A DNA stretch of 64,000 nucleotides, taken from the NCBI RefSeq assembly GCF_003269295.1, contig NZ_QLTT01000001.1, positions 453,635 through 517,634 on the forward strand, in the 5' to 3' direction. Positions within the stretch are counted from its first letter, which is position 1. Each line of letters begins with the position of its first letter. Below the pieces are notes generated by a model. It was not told where the DNA came from. It saw only the letters and a program-made list of their open reading frames with translations, and ran no database searches. Both the position numbers and the translations under genes were made by a program. Shown piece after piece: positions 26,522 to 39,021 of this stretch. The DNA is from Lentzea atacamensis (GTDB lineage: Bacteria; Actinomycetota; Actinomycetes; Mycobacteriales; Pseudonocardiaceae).

Positions 26522-27597
26522 CGCGGTAGCCCCAGAATCCGGTGGGCGATGATCTCGCGCTGGATCTCGTCGGACCCGCCGTAGATGGTCTCCGCGCGGC
26601 TGAACAGGAACATCCGCTGCCACTCGTTGCCGTCGATCATCGACTCGGGGCCGAGCGACTCCATCGCGAGCTCACCGAGCCTGCGGTGCCACCCGCCCCA
26701 GAACAGCTTCAGCACGGACGCCTCCGGGCCAGGGTCGTCGTTGAGCGTTCTCACCGTGTGTGAGCGCATGACGTGGAGCTCGAGCCACGCTCTGGTGAGT
26801 TTCTCCCGCATGTGGTCAGGAGCCTTCGCCATGATCGCGTCGAGCTGGCGGCGGAAGCTCACCTGGTGGCCGAGCATCGCGGTGCCGCGCTCGAAGCCCA
26901 GCGTGGCCATCGCGATCTTCCAGCCCTGGCCGGGCTGCCCGACCACGTTCTCGCGAGCCGTGACCGCGCCGTCGAAGAAGACCTCGTTGAACTCCGACGT
27001 GCCGGTCAGCTGGCGGATCGGCCGGACCTCGATGCCGGGCTGGTGCATCGGCACGAGCAGGTAGGAGAGCCCGTGGTGGCGTTGTGATCCGGGCTCGGTG
27101 CGGCACAGGACGAAGATCCAGTCCGAGTAGTGCGCGTTCGACGTCCAGATCTTCTGGCCGTCGATCACCCACTGGTCGCCCTCGAGGGTCGCCTTCGTCT
27201 GGACGGACGCGAGGTCGGAGCCGGCACCCGGCTCGGAGTAGCCCTGGCACCACAGCTCGTCGAGTGAGCGGATCTTCGGCAGAAAGCGTTCCTTCTGCTC
27301 GGGGGTGCCGAACGCGATGAGCGTCGGGCCGAGCAGACCCTCACCCACGATGTCGACCTTCGCGGGCGCGTCGGCCTCCGCGTACTCCTCGTGGAAGACG
27401 ACCTGCTCCTCCACGCTGCGCTCGCCCGGCCAGCCGAGGCACGTCCACCCGTGCGCGGCCAGGTGCCGGTGCCAGCGCAGCCGGCCCTCGAACGCCTCGT
27501 GCTCGCGGCCGGGCCCACCCAGGCCGCGCAGCTCCGCGAACTCACCGACGAGGTTGGCGGACAACCATTCCCGCACCTCGCGCCGGAAGGACTCCAT
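26518..27597 (-). CDS. fadE30: Acyl-CoA dehydrogenase FadE30
   Basis: This 359-residue acyl-CoA dehydrogenase has WCQGYSEPGAGSDLAS, IWTSNAHYSDWIFVL and the C-terminal YGGSDEIQREIIAHRILGLPR with the FAD/substrate loop. It is the first gene leftward from a KstR2 operator, divergent from fadD3, exactly as Rv3560c/Rv3561. FadE30 desaturates 5-hydroxy-HIP-CoA at the propionyl side chain. The ATG at 27597 lies 17 bases from the operator, and a TAGGTT -10 candidate falls between them. Confidence 0.92.
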   Translation of the reverse strand: MESFRREVREWLSANLVGEFAELRGLGGPGREHEAFEGRLRWHRHLAAHGWTCLGWPGERSVEEQVVFHEEYAEADAPAKVDIVGEGLLGPTLIAFGTPEQKERFLPKIRSLDELWCQGYSEPGAGSDLASVQTKATLEGDQWVIDGQKIWTSNAHYSDWIFVLCRTEPGSQRHHGLSYLLVPMHQPGIEVRPIRQLTGTSEFNEVFFDGAVTARENVVGQPGQGWKIAMATLGFERGTAMLGHQVSFRRQLDAIMAKAPDHMREKLTRAWLELHVMRSHTVRTLNDDPGPEASVLKLFWGGWHRRLGELAMESLGPESMIDGNEWQRMFLFSRAETIYGGSDEIQREIIAHRILGLPR

Positions 27598-27614
27598 GGG
27601 CCATACTCTAACCT

Positions 27615-27628
27615 ACCAAGCACTTGCT
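27615..27628. promoter_or_regulatory. KstR2 operator between fadE30 and fadD3
   Basis: ACCAAGCACTTGCT fits AnCAAGnnCTTGnT at every defined position. It lies 17 bases from the fadE30 start and 11 bases from the fadD3 start, so one bound repressor could silence both operons. Confidence 0.9.
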
Positions 27629-27639
27629 TTGGAGGCCCA

Positions 27640-29127
27640 ATGGAGGCCACAGTGGCCAGCGATCCAAGCAGGCAAACGGTTTCAGCGGTGCTCGACCGCG
27701 CTGCCTCGCTCTTCGGCGGCGCGGAAGCGTTGGTGGACGGGGACGTTCGCCTCACCTACACCGCGCTGCGGGCGCAGGTGCACACCGCCGCACGCGCACT
27801 CATCGGGATGGGTGTGCGGCCAGGCGACCGGGTGGCGTTGTGCGCGCCCAACTCGCGGCACTGGGTGGTCGCGGCACTGGGCGCCTTGCACGCGGGCGCC
27901 GCGCTGGTACCGATCAACACCCGGTTCACCGCTGCCGAGACGCTCGACGTGCTGCGGCGGAGCAAGGCGCGCGCCTTCATCGTCGAGGGCGAGTTCCTCG
28001 GCCGCGACCGGCTCGCGGAGCTGCGCGGAGAGGAGCTCCCCGAGATCATCGTGCGACTACCGGCCGACTGGCTCGACTGGGCCACGAACCTGCCGTCGCT
28101 CGATCCGGACCAGCTGTGCGACGTCATGTACACCTCGGGCACGACCGGGCGCAGCAAGGGCGCGATGAGCGCGCACCGGCAGTCGCTCGGGGTCGCGGAG
28201 GCGTGGGCGTCCTGCGGTGAGCTGTCGTCGAACGACCGGTACCTGATCGTCAACCCGTTCTTCCACACCTTCGGCTACAAGGCCGGGATTCTCGCCAGTT
28301 TGCTGCGCGGCGCGACGATCGTGCCGCAGCCGGTGTTCGACGTCGTGGAGACGATGCGGCTGATCGAACAGGAACGCATCACCGTGCTGCCGGGGCCGCC
28401 GACGATCTACCAGACGTTGCTCGACCACCCCGATCGCGGTTCGTTCGACCTGTCCAGCCTGCGTCTCGCGGTGACAGGCGCCGCGGTGGTGCCCGTGGCG
28501 CTGGTCGAGCGGATGCAGACGGAGCTGTCGTTCTCGACGGTGCTCACCGCGTACGGGCTCACGGAGGCCGTGGTGGCCACGATGTGCCGTCCCGAGGACT
28601 CACCGGAGACCGTCGCGCACACGTGCGGGCGGCCGATGGCGGACTTCGAGCTGCGGCTGGGCGAGAAGGACGAGGTGTTGCTGCGCGGCCCGAACGTGAT
28701 GCTCGGGTACCTGGACGATCCGGAGGCGACCGCCGCGGCCATCGACGCCGAGGGATGGCTGCACACGGGCGATGTCGGACGCGTCGACGAACGGGGCTAC
28801 CTGTCGATCACCGACCGGCTCAAGGACATGTACATCTGCGGCGGGTTCAACGTCTACCCCGCGGAGATCGAGCAGGCGCTGGCCCGGTTGCCGGGAGTCG
28901 CCGAGTCGGCCGTGGTGGGGATGGCCGACGCACGGCTCGGTGAGGTCGGCGTCGCGCACGTCGTCACCTCGCCCGGCCACGAGCTGACCGAGGACGAGGT
29001 GATCGAGTTCTGCCGCGGCCGGCTGGCCAACTACAAGGTGCCGCGGGCCGTCGAGTTCCACCCCGCGCTCCCCCGCAACGCCGGCGGCAAGGTCCTCAAA
29101 CACCTACTGCGCAAGGAGAACGCGTGA
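27640..29127 (+). CDS. fadD3: HIP-CoA synthetase FadD3
   Basis: This 495-residue ANL ligase has YTSGTTGRSKGAM, TAYGLTEAVVA, DRLKDMYICGGFNVYPAE and RNAGGKVLKHLL with the catalytic Lys. FadD3 adds CoA to HIP, starting ring C/D degradation. GGAGG four bases before ATG 27640 selects this start; an upstream in-frame codon at 27391 would span the operator. Divergent from fadE30 and heading a five-gene operon with GTGA/ATGA overlaps. Confidence 0.93.
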   Translation: MEATVASDPSRQTVSAVLDRAASLFGGAEALVDGDVRLTYTALRAQVHTAARALIGMGVRPGDRVALCAPNSRHWVVAALGALHAGAALVPINTRFTAAETLDVLRRSKARAFIVEGEFLGRDRLAELRGEELPEIIVRLPADWLDWATNLPSLDPDQLCDVMYTSGTTGRSKGAMSAHRQSLGVAEAWASCGELSSNDRYLIVNPFFHTFGYKAGILASLLRGATIVPQPVFDVVETMRLIEQERITVLPGPPTIYQTLLDHPDRGSFDLSSLRLAVTGAAVVPVALVERMQTELSFSTVLTAYGLTEAVVATMCRPEDSPETVAHTCGRPMADFELRLGEKDEVLLRGPNVMLGYLDDPEATAAAIDAEGWLHTGDVGRVDERGYLSITDRLKDMYICGGFNVYPAEIEQALARLPGVAESAVVGMADARLGEVGVAHVVTSPGHELTEDEVIEFCRGRLANYKVPRAVEFHPALPRNAGGKVLKHLLRKENA

Positions 29128-29954
29128 CAGTCTCGTATGAGCGGCGGGAGGCGGTCGCCGTCGTGACCATGAACCGCCCGGAGTACCGCAACGCGCAGAA
29201 CTCGGCGATGACGTACGCGTTGGACGAGGCCTTCACGCGCGCGGTCGACGACGACGAGGTCAAGGTGATCGTCCTGGCCGGTGCCGGTGACCACTTCTCG
29301 GCGGGCCACGACATCGGCTCGCCTGGCCGGGACGTCGACGTGTCGTTCGAGCGCAAGGCCGTGCTGTGGTGGGACCACGTCGGGCGTTCCGGTGGTGATC
29401 TCCGCTTCGCCCGCGAGATGGAGGTCTACCTCGGCATGTGCCGGCGGTGGCGCGAGATCCCCAAGCCGATGATCGCGATGGTGCAGGGCGCGTGCGTGGC
29501 GGGCGGACTGATGCTCGCCTGGGTGTGCGACCTGATCGTGGCCGCAGAGGACGCGTTCTTCGCCGATCCCGTGGTGCGTATGGGAATTCCCGGTGTCGAG
29601 TACTTCGCCCACCCGTGGGTGCTCGGCCCGCGCGCCGCCAAGGAGGTGCTCTTCACCGGCGACCGCTTCTCCGCCCAGCGCGCCTACGAATGGGGCATGG
29701 TCTCACGTGTCGTGCCGCGCGCCGAACTGGAAACGTCGACGTTCCAGCTGGCTTCGCGGATCTCGGCGATGCCGCAGTTCGGGCTGGCCCTGGCCAAGAA
29801 GGCGGTCAACCAGTCCGAGGACCTCATGGGCATGAGGGCCGGGATGGACTCGGTGTTCGGGTTGCACCACCTCGCCCACGCCCACAACGCCGAGGTGAGC
29901 CCGGACGCGCTGGCGGGCATGGACGCCCGTTCGATGAAGAAGGCCTCCAGCTGA
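29124..29954 (+). CDS. Enoyl-CoA hydratase/isomerase family protein in the HIP operon
   Basis: This 276-residue crotonase-fold protein has MNRPEYRNAQNSAMTYAL, FSAGHDIGSPGRD and QGACVAGGLMLAWVCDL. In M. tuberculosis fadD3 is followed directly by fadE31, so the extra hydratase here is a local difference. It starts at GTG 29124, overlapping the fadD3 stop, and ends overlapping fadE31. Likely hydrates an enoyl-CoA made by FadE30 or FadE31-33; EchA13-like assignment is possible but unproven. Confidence 0.82.
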   Translation: MTVSYERREAVAVVTMNRPEYRNAQNSAMTYALDEAFTRAVDDDEVKVIVLAGAGDHFSAGHDIGSPGRDVDVSFERKAVLWWDHVGRSGGDLRFAREMEVYLGMCRRWREIPKPMIAMVQGACVAGGLMLAWVCDLIVAAEDAFFADPVVRMGIPGVEYFAHPWVLGPRAAKEVLFTGDRFSAQRAYEWGMVSRVVPRAELETSTFQLASRISAMPQFGLALAKKAVNQSEDLMGMRAGMDSVFGLHHLAHAHNAEVSPDALAGMDARSMKKASS

Positions 29955-31045
29955 TGGACCTCTCACTGGACTCCTCGACTCTTGAGTTCCAAGCCGAGGT
30001 GCGCTCGTGGCTGGCCGCGCACGTCCGGCCACTGTCCTCGATGGACACCTTGCAGGGCTTTGAAGAGCACCGCGCGTGGGAACGGCTGCTCGCCTCGGCC
30101 CGGTTGTCGGTGGTGTCGTGGCCAGAGGAGTTCGGTGGCCGCGACCTGGGTCTGCTGCAGTGGCTGATCTTCGAGGAGGAGTACCACGCCGCCGGCGCGC
30201 CCGGTCGCGTCTCGCAGAACGGCATCTTCCTGCTGGCGCCGACGCTGTTCTCTCACGGCACCGACGAGCAGCGCGCGCGGATCCTGCCGCCGATGGCGCG
30301 CGGCGACGAGGTGTGGGCGCAGGCGTGGTCGGAGCCCGAGGCCGGATCCGACCTGGCGTCGTTGCGCAGCACCGCCGTTCGTCGTGATGGTGGCTGGCTG
30401 CTGCGTGGCCAGAAGACGTGGAGCTCGCGGGCGGCGTTCGCGGACAGGGCGTTCGGCCTGTTCCGGACCTCCGCGGAGGGACGTCACCGCGGCCTGACCT
30501 ACCTGATGTTCGACCTGCGCGCCGACGGCGTCACCGTGCGGCCGATCAACCAGCTCGACGGCGAACCGGGCTTCGCCGAGATCTTCCTGGACGACGTGTT
30601 CGTACCGGACCACGACGTCATCGGCGAGGTCGGCGACGGCTGGCGCGTGGCGATGAGCACCGCGGGCAACGAACGCGGTCTGTCGTTGCGCAGTCCCGGC
30701 CGGTTCGTCGCCGCCGCGGGGCGGCTCGTGGAGCTGTACCGCAAGAACCCGGATCCGGCGTTGCGCGACCGGGTCGTCGACGCGTGGATCGGTGCCCAGG
30801 CCTACCGGCTGCACACGTTCGGCTCGCTGGCCAACCCGCCCGCAGGGCCGGCCGCGAGCGTCACGAAGGTGTTCTGGTCCGAGCTGGACGTGGCACTGCA
30901 CGAGACCGCGATGGACCTGCTGGGCGAGGTCGCGCCGGGGTGGCGGGACGGCTGGCTGTTCTCGCTGGCGGGGCCCATCTACGCCGGCACCAACGAGATC
31001 CAGCGCAACGTCATCGCCGAACGGATCCTGGGGTTGCCACGATGA
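29954..31045 (+). CDS. fadE31: Acyl-CoA dehydrogenase FadE31
   Basis: This 363-residue acyl-CoA dehydrogenase has WAQAWSEPEAGSDLASL, KTWSSRAAFADRAFGLF and a complete C-terminal YAGTNEIQRNVIAERILGLPR. It shares a stop/start overlap with the preceding hydratase and with fadE32. The trio fadE31-32-33 after fadD3 matches Rv3562-3564. These proteins are implicated in dehydrogenating the open-chain product late in HIP degradation. Confidence 0.88.
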   Translation: MDLSLDSSTLEFQAEVRSWLAAHVRPLSSMDTLQGFEEHRAWERLLASARLSVVSWPEEFGGRDLGLLQWLIFEEEYHAAGAPGRVSQNGIFLLAPTLFSHGTDEQRARILPPMARGDEVWAQAWSEPEAGSDLASLRSTAVRRDGGWLLRGQKTWSSRAAFADRAFGLFRTSAEGRHRGLTYLMFDLRADGVTVRPINQLDGEPGFAEIFLDDVFVPDHDVIGEVGDGWRVAMSTAGNERGLSLRSPGRFVAAAGRLVELYRKNPDPALRDRVVDAWIGAQAYRLHTFGSLANPPAGPAASVTKVFWSELDVALHETAMDLLGEVAPGWRDGWLFSLAGPIYAGTNEIQRNVIAERILGLPR

Positions 31046-31857
31046 TGTTCACGCTGTCGCCGGAGCAGACGGACTTCGCCGGGGTGCTGCACGGGTTCCT
31101 CGCGGCGGGGAGGCGGGACCTGGCCGAGGTCGGGGTGGACGAGGTGACGGAGCCGGTCGACCTCGTGGTGGTGTTCGAGGAGCTGGGGCATCACGCGGTG
31201 CCGGGGCCGCTGGTCGAGTCCCTGGCGGTGGTGCCGGCGCTGGTGGACGGGACGGCGACGGGTACATCGTCGGTTGCCTTCCCACCTCACGTCCCGCACG
31301 CCGTCGAAGCCGACCACTACTTCCTCGTCGAAGGCGACACCCTCCGCGAAGCCGTCCCCGCCGCCGAACTGTCCTCCGTGGACCCCGCCCGCCGCCTCGT
31401 CGAGCTGACCGGCGGCGCGGTGATCGCCACCGGGATCCCGGCCACCCGCGCCTTCGACCTCGGCGTTCTGACCTGCTCGGCACAGCTCCTCGGCCTCGGC
31501 CGCGCGATGCTCGAGATGACCACCGCCCACACCCTGGCCCGCACCCAGTTCGGCAGGCCGATCGGCTCCTTCCAGGCCGTCAAGCACCACCTCGCCAACG
31601 TCCTGATCGGACTGGAGCTGGCCCGCCCGCTGGTGTTCGGCGCCGCCGTGACGATGACGACCCGCGACGTCTCGGCGGCCAAGGTCGCCGCCTCGGACGC
31701 CGCCTGGAACGCCGCCAGGACCGCCCTGCAGGTGCACGGCGCGATCGGCTACACCGCCGAGCACGAGCTCGGCCGGTTCCTGCTGCAGACCCGGGCCCTG
31801 CGCACCGCCTGGGGCAGCCCGTCGCTGCACCGAGCCCGCGTGCTGGAGGCGTTGTGA
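31042..31857 (+). CDS. fadE32: Short acyl-CoA dehydrogenase subunit, FadE32-like
   Basis: This 271-residue protein covers a reduced N-terminal domain and the C-terminal helical domain, with ARTQFGRPIGSFQAVKHHLANVL and LQVHGAIGYTAEHELGRF. It lacks the SEPxAGSD loop of full-length enzymes, as expected for a partner subunit of a heteromeric dehydrogenase. ATG 31042 (or the adjacent ATG 31045) overlaps the fadE31 stop. Order places it as FadE32; exact orthology between FadE32 and FadE33 is by order only. Confidence 0.8.
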   Translation: MMFTLSPEQTDFAGVLHGFLAAGRRDLAEVGVDEVTEPVDLVVVFEELGHHAVPGPLVESLAVVPALVDGTATGTSSVAFPPHVPHAVEADHYFLVEGDTLREAVPAAELSSVDPARRLVELTGGAVIATGIPATRAFDLGVLTCSAQLLGLGRAMLEMTTAHTLARTQFGRPIGSFQAVKHHLANVLIGLELARPLVFGAAVTMTTRDVSAAKVAASDAAWNAARTALQVHGAIGYTAEHELGRFLLQTRALRTAWGSPSLHRARVLEAL

Positions 31858-32882
31858 CACCGGAACAACTCGCACTGCGCGACACCGTCCGCAGCCTGCT
31901 CGACAAGCACTCCGACATCCGTGCCGCGATCGAAGCCCCGCACGGCTACGACAAGGACCTGTGGGCGCGGCTGTGCGAGATCGGCGTGCTCCCGATCCCC
32001 GAGCACCATGGCGGATCCGGTGCCGGGCTCGCGGAGACCCTGGTGGCGCTGGAAGAACTCGGCCGCACGCTCACGCCTGCTCCCCTGCTCTCGTCGACGC
32101 TGGCCGCACAGGCACTGCTCGTCAGCGGAAACGACGAGGCCTGTGGCCGGCTGCTACCGCGGATCGCCGGCGGAACCGTCGCCGCACTCGCCTTGCCCTG
32201 GGCCACCGGTGACCACGTGACCACGGCTCCGCTCGACCACCCCGAGGTGACCACGGCTGTCTCCGACGGCCCTCTCCACGCCACCGTCCACCACGTCCTC
32301 GACGGCGACCACGCCGAAATCCTGCTGGTCACCGACGGCATCTCGCTCTACGAGGTCGATCCCGGCCAGCCCGGCGTCACGCGCGAACACACGCCGGCCG
32401 TCGACCTGACCCGCCGCCTGGCCACCATCCGCCTCACCGACGCCACCGCGACCCGCCTGGGCCTCTGGTCTTCCCAGGTACGCGACACGGCACTGGCCGC
32501 ACTGTGCGCGGAACAGGTCGGCGCCGCCGCCAGAGCACTGGAGCTCACCGTCGAGTACACGAAGACCAGGGTCCAGTTCGGGCGGCCGATCGGTTCGTTC
32601 CAGGCGTTGAAGCACCGCATGGCGGACATGCACGTCCTGGTGGAGACCGCGAGGTCGGCCGCGCGGGCCGCCACCGACGAGGTGTCCGCAGCGGTCGCGA
32701 AGGTGTACTGCGCCGAAGCGTTCTGCAAGGTCGCGGCCGAGATGATCCAGCTGCACGGCGGCATCGCGATCACCTGGGAGCACGACGCACACCTCTACTT
32801 CAAGCGGGCGCACGGCAGCGCCCAGCTGTTCGGCAGCCCTCAAGATCACATCGACCGCCTCTCCCGTTCCGCACACCGGTGA
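31854..32882 (+). CDS. fadE33: Short acyl-CoA dehydrogenase subunit, FadE33-like
   Basis: This 342-residue protein has TRVQFGRPIGSFQALKHRMADM and LHGGIAITWEHDAHLYFKRAH, the usual C-terminal features. The middle domain is degenerate, like that of other partner-type FadE subunits. It starts with GTG 31854, overlapping the fadE32 stop. It ends the operon and probably assembles with FadE31 or FadE32. Confidence 0.8.
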   Translation: MTPEQLALRDTVRSLLDKHSDIRAAIEAPHGYDKDLWARLCEIGVLPIPEHHGGSGAGLAETLVALEELGRTLTPAPLLSSTLAAQALLVSGNDEACGRLLPRIAGGTVAALALPWATGDHVTTAPLDHPEVTTAVSDGPLHATVHHVLDGDHAEILLVTDGISLYEVDPGQPGVTREHTPAVDLTRRLATIRLTDATATRLGLWSSQVRDTALAALCAEQVGAAARALELTVEYTKTRVQFGRPIGSFQALKHRMADMHVLVETARSAARAATDEVSAAVAKVYCAEAFCKVAAEMIQLHGGIAITWEHDAHLYFKRAHGSAQLFGSPQDHIDRLSRSAHR

Positions 32883-33084
32883 TCAGGCCGCTGCCTGGAC
32901 TCCTGGCTCGTGGACGAACGCATCCTTGACCCAGGACGCGCGCACGAGCGGTTGGACGACGACACCCTCCGTTCCGTGCGCGAGGACCACTTCGGCGGCG
33001 AGCCGGCGCAGGCCGAGGCGACGTTGCCGCTGAGCACGGCGTACGGGGAAATCGGCATCACGAGGGAAGAGCGAGGCCGATGTC
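32883..33084 (+). other. Coding-like stretch, unidentified
   Basis: From GTG 32910 a rightward frame of about 57 residues (LRSVREDHFGGEPAQAEATL, then LSTAYGEIGI) shows strong third-position GC bias. It then runs on without resemblance to any protein I recognise, and coding character appears to move to the frame of the next entry near 33065. No ribosome site is visible. This could be the first half of a frameshifted gene whose second half is the 33085 frame. Confidence 0.3.
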
Positions 33085-33345
33085 GTGCTGTCCGCCGATG
33101 CGGCGCGGCACGGCGGGCGCCGGTTGCGCCGGGCTTGGCGCGAGCCGCCCGACGGGGCGAAGCGGGTGTACGTGCTGCAGGTCGCCGAAGGTGCGAACCT
33201 GCTGGGCGCGTTCGCCGGGCTCTCCGGGCGGTTGTGGGTCGTGTTGCAGGAGAGGTGGCCGCTGGAGGTCGTGGCCGAGGGCAAACCGCTGCCGCCCTGC
33301 CAGGCCGCAGCGGTGACCGTCGCCCCGCAGATCTGGAGCAGCTAA
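33085..33345 (+). CDS. Small hypothetical protein or C-terminal fragment
   Basis: A frame from GTG 33085 encodes 86 residues with balanced composition and high third-position GC (RVYVLQVAEGANLLGAFAGL, then LPPCQAAAVTVAPQIWSS). The frame is open upstream only to about 33036 and has no ATG or clear ribosome site. I do not recognise it. It may be the tail of a broken gene beginning near 32910. It ends 4 bases into the convergent MerR gene. Confidence 0.35.
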   Translation: MLSADAARHGGRRLRRAWREPPDGAKRVYVLQVAEGANLLGAFAGLSGRLWVVLQERWPLEVVAEGKPLPPCQAAAVTVAPQIWSS

Positions 33346-33731
33346 CCGGTCAGCCGCTCCAGCAGGCGCCGGAACTTCGGACACTCCATGTGCGTCGGCG
33401 CCGGGCACGACGCGGCGTGCCGCAACCCGTCGCGCATGACCGTCAGCCGGCGGATCGTCGCGTCCAGTTCGTCCGCCTTGCTCGTGAGCACCGCGCGGTC
33501 CAGGCGCGGGCTGCCGTCGGGGGCGAACATGACCGCGATCTCCTCGAGGGTGAAGCCCGCCGCGCGGCCCACCGAGATCAGCGCCAGCCGCTGGAAGACG
33601 CCCTGGTCGAACACCCGCGTGAGGCCGCGCCGGCCGACCGATCCGATCAGGCCGCGCTCCTCGTAGTAGCGCAGGGTGGACGCCGGCACGCCGGATCGCC
33701 GCACCACCTCGCCGATACCCAGTTCCTGCAT
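33342..33731 (-). CDS. MerR-family transcriptional regulator
   Basis: This 129-residue regulator has the MerR helix-turn-helix: IGEVVRRSGVPASTLRYYEE (about 5-24), then RGLIGSVGRRGLTRVFD, followed by a dimerisation helix. The C-terminus has only two cysteines (ASCPAPTHMECPKF), not the four-Cys [2Fe-2S] site of SoxR. It is divergent from a methyltransferase gene with a SoxR-like dyad between them, so it probably regulates itself and that gene. The inducer is unknown. Confidence 0.82.
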   Translation of the reverse strand: MQELGIGEVVRRSGVPASTLRYYEERGLIGSVGRRGLTRVFDQGVFQRLALISVGRAAGFTLEEIAVMFAPDGSPRLDRAVLTSKADELDATIRRLTVMRDGLRHAASCPAPTHMECPKFRRLLERLTG

Positions 33732-33740
33732 GACACTTGA

Positions 33741-33758
33741 CCTCAAGCCGACTTGAAG
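33741..33758. promoter_or_regulatory. MerR/SoxR-type operator
   Basis: CCTCAAGCCGACTTGAAG forms 7-base arms with one mismatch and overlaps a TTGACC -35 box starting at 33737. This is the same geometry as SoxR-type promoters (CCTCAAGnnnnCTTGAGG). It lies between the merR and methyltransferase starts. Confidence 0.7.
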
Positions 33759-33773
33759 TAGGACGGTAGGAGC

Positions 33774-34580
33774 ATGACACCAGAGGTCAACAGCGAACAG
33801 GCCGCACTGTGGAACGGGCCCGGCGGGCACGGCTGGGCCGCGGCACGGGACATGGTCGACGTGGTTCTCCAGCCGTTCGAGGACCTGCTCGTCGCGGCGG
33901 CGCGGGAGAGGCCGCGCACCGGCGTGCTCGATGTCGGATGCGGGACCGGGGGCGTGACCAGGGCGATCGCGGCGGCGCTCGGCGACGTGCCGTGCGTCGG
34001 CGTCGACATTTCCTGGCCGCAGATCGCCGTCGCGCAGGAGAGCACGAACGTGCGGTTCGTGCACGCGGACGCGCAGGTGCACGCGTTCGAGCCGCAGTTC
34101 GACCTGATCGTGTCGCGGTTCGGGGTCATGTTCTTCGACGACCCGGTGGCCGCGTTCCGCAACCTCGGCAAGGCCGCGAAGCCCGGTGGCGAGCTGCGGG
34201 TCGTCGTCTGGCGCGGCAAGGACGAGAACCCGTTCATGACCACCGCGGAACGGGCCGTCGCGCCGCTGATGCCCGATCTGCCGACGTTCGATGCCGACGC
34301 GCCCGGGCCGTACGGGCTCGCCGACCCCGACCGGGCGCGGAAGGTGCTGGACGACAGCGGGTGGACCGGCGTCGACATCCGGAAGGTCGATCTGACCTGC
34401 ACCATGCCAGAGGACGTGTTGCCGACGTACCTGACGATGCTCGGGCCGGTGGGCCGGGCACTCCAGCCCATGCCCGAACACGAACGCGCGGAGGTGCTCG
34501 GCACCGTGCTCCGCGCGTTCGAGGAGTTCGTGCAGGACGGGGAAGTCCGCTTCCCCACCGCGTCGTGGGAGATCAGGGCC

Positions 34581-34595
<15 letters not shown>
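33774..34595 (+). CDS. Class I SAM-dependent methyltransferase (UbiE-like)
   Basis: This 273-residue methyltransferase has motif I VLDVGCGTGGVTRAI (about 51-65), VGVDISWPQIAVAQ and a post-I DLIVSRFGVMFFDDP segment. It begins with an aromatic/glycine-rich NSEQAALWNGPGGHGW leader common in UbiE/COQ5-like actinobacterial enzymes. It is divergent from merR and likely under its control. Its 3' end overlaps convergent hsaB by 15 bases. The substrate is unknown. Confidence 0.78.
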
Positions 34596-37998
<3,403 letters not shown>

Positions 37999-38002
<4 letters not shown>

Positions 38003-39021
38003 CGGACTTTCTCCCTGCTCAGCTCCAGTGCGATGTCGATCAGCTGGTCCTCCTGCCCGCCCACGAGCTTGCGCTCGCCCGCGCGCACGAGGATCTGCGC
38101 GCCGGACACGCCGTAGCGTTTCGCCTGCGTGTAAGCGTGTTTGAGGAAGCTGGAGTAGACGCCCGCGTAACCCATCATCAGCGCCATCCGGTCGAGCAGG
38201 CACTCCTCCGGCATCACGGGCCGGACGACGTCCTCGGCCGCGTCCACGATCTTGAAGAAGTCGACGCCGGTCTCGAACCCGAGCTTGTCGCACACACCGA
38301 CGAACGCCTCCAGCGGCGTGTTTCCCGCGCCCGCGCCGAATCCGCGCACGCTGCCGTCGATCTGCTTGGCCCCGGCCCTCGCCGCCGCGACCGAGTTCGC
38401 GACGCTCAGCCCGAGGTTCTCGTGCCCGTGGAACCCGACCTGGGCGTCGTCGCCGAGCTCGGCCACCAGTGCGGCCACCCGGTCGGAAACCTGTTCCAGC
38501 ACCAGGGCGCCGGCCGAGTCGACGACGTACACGCACTGGCAGCCCGCGTCGGCCATGATGCGGGCTTGACGAGCCAGCGCCTCCGGTGGCTGCGAGTGCG
38601 CCATCATCAGGAACCCGACGGTCTCCAGTCCGCGCTCGCGCGCGAGCTGGAAGTGCTGCACCGAGACGTCCGCCTCGGTGCAGTGCGTGGCGATCCGGAC
38701 GATCGACGCCCCGTTGTCCTGCGACACCAGGATGTCGTCCTTCACCCCGACACCGGGCAGCATCAGCACGGCGATCCTGGCCCGCTGGGCCGTCTCGGCA
38801 GCGACCTTGATCAGCTCCTGCTCCGGCGTGAGGCTGAAGCCGTAGTTGAACGACGACCCGCCGAGCCCGTCGCCGTGCGTCACCTCGATGACCGGCACCC
38901 CGGCGCCGTCGAGTGCCGCCACGATCGACCGGACGTCCTCGACCGTGAACTGGTGCCGCTTGTGGTGCGAGCCGTCACGCAGTGACGTGTCGGTCAGCCG
39001 CAGAATCGGACGCTGCTGCAT
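37999..39021 (-). CDS. hsaF: 4-hydroxy-2-oxoacid aldolase HsaF
   Basis: This 340-residue DmpG/BphI-type aldolase has the metal motif [33 protein letters not shown] (metal His pair) and [15 protein letters not shown]. With HsaG it channels 4-hydroxy-2-oxohexanoate to pyruvate and propionyl-CoA. Its start lies inside the hsaG 3' end with GGAGGAG upstream, giving a 47-base overlap. Confidence 0.94.

Noticed and set aside
32910..33740. A single 276-residue rightward protein spanning the MerR gene
   Set aside because: Its second half is antisense to a clear MerR helix-turn-helix; only the first ~60 codons look coding-like.
33058..33780. Leftward 240-residue frame overlapping MerR in another frame
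   Set aside because: Arg-rich shadow; the MerR frame at 33342-33731 has recognisable motifs and a proper start.
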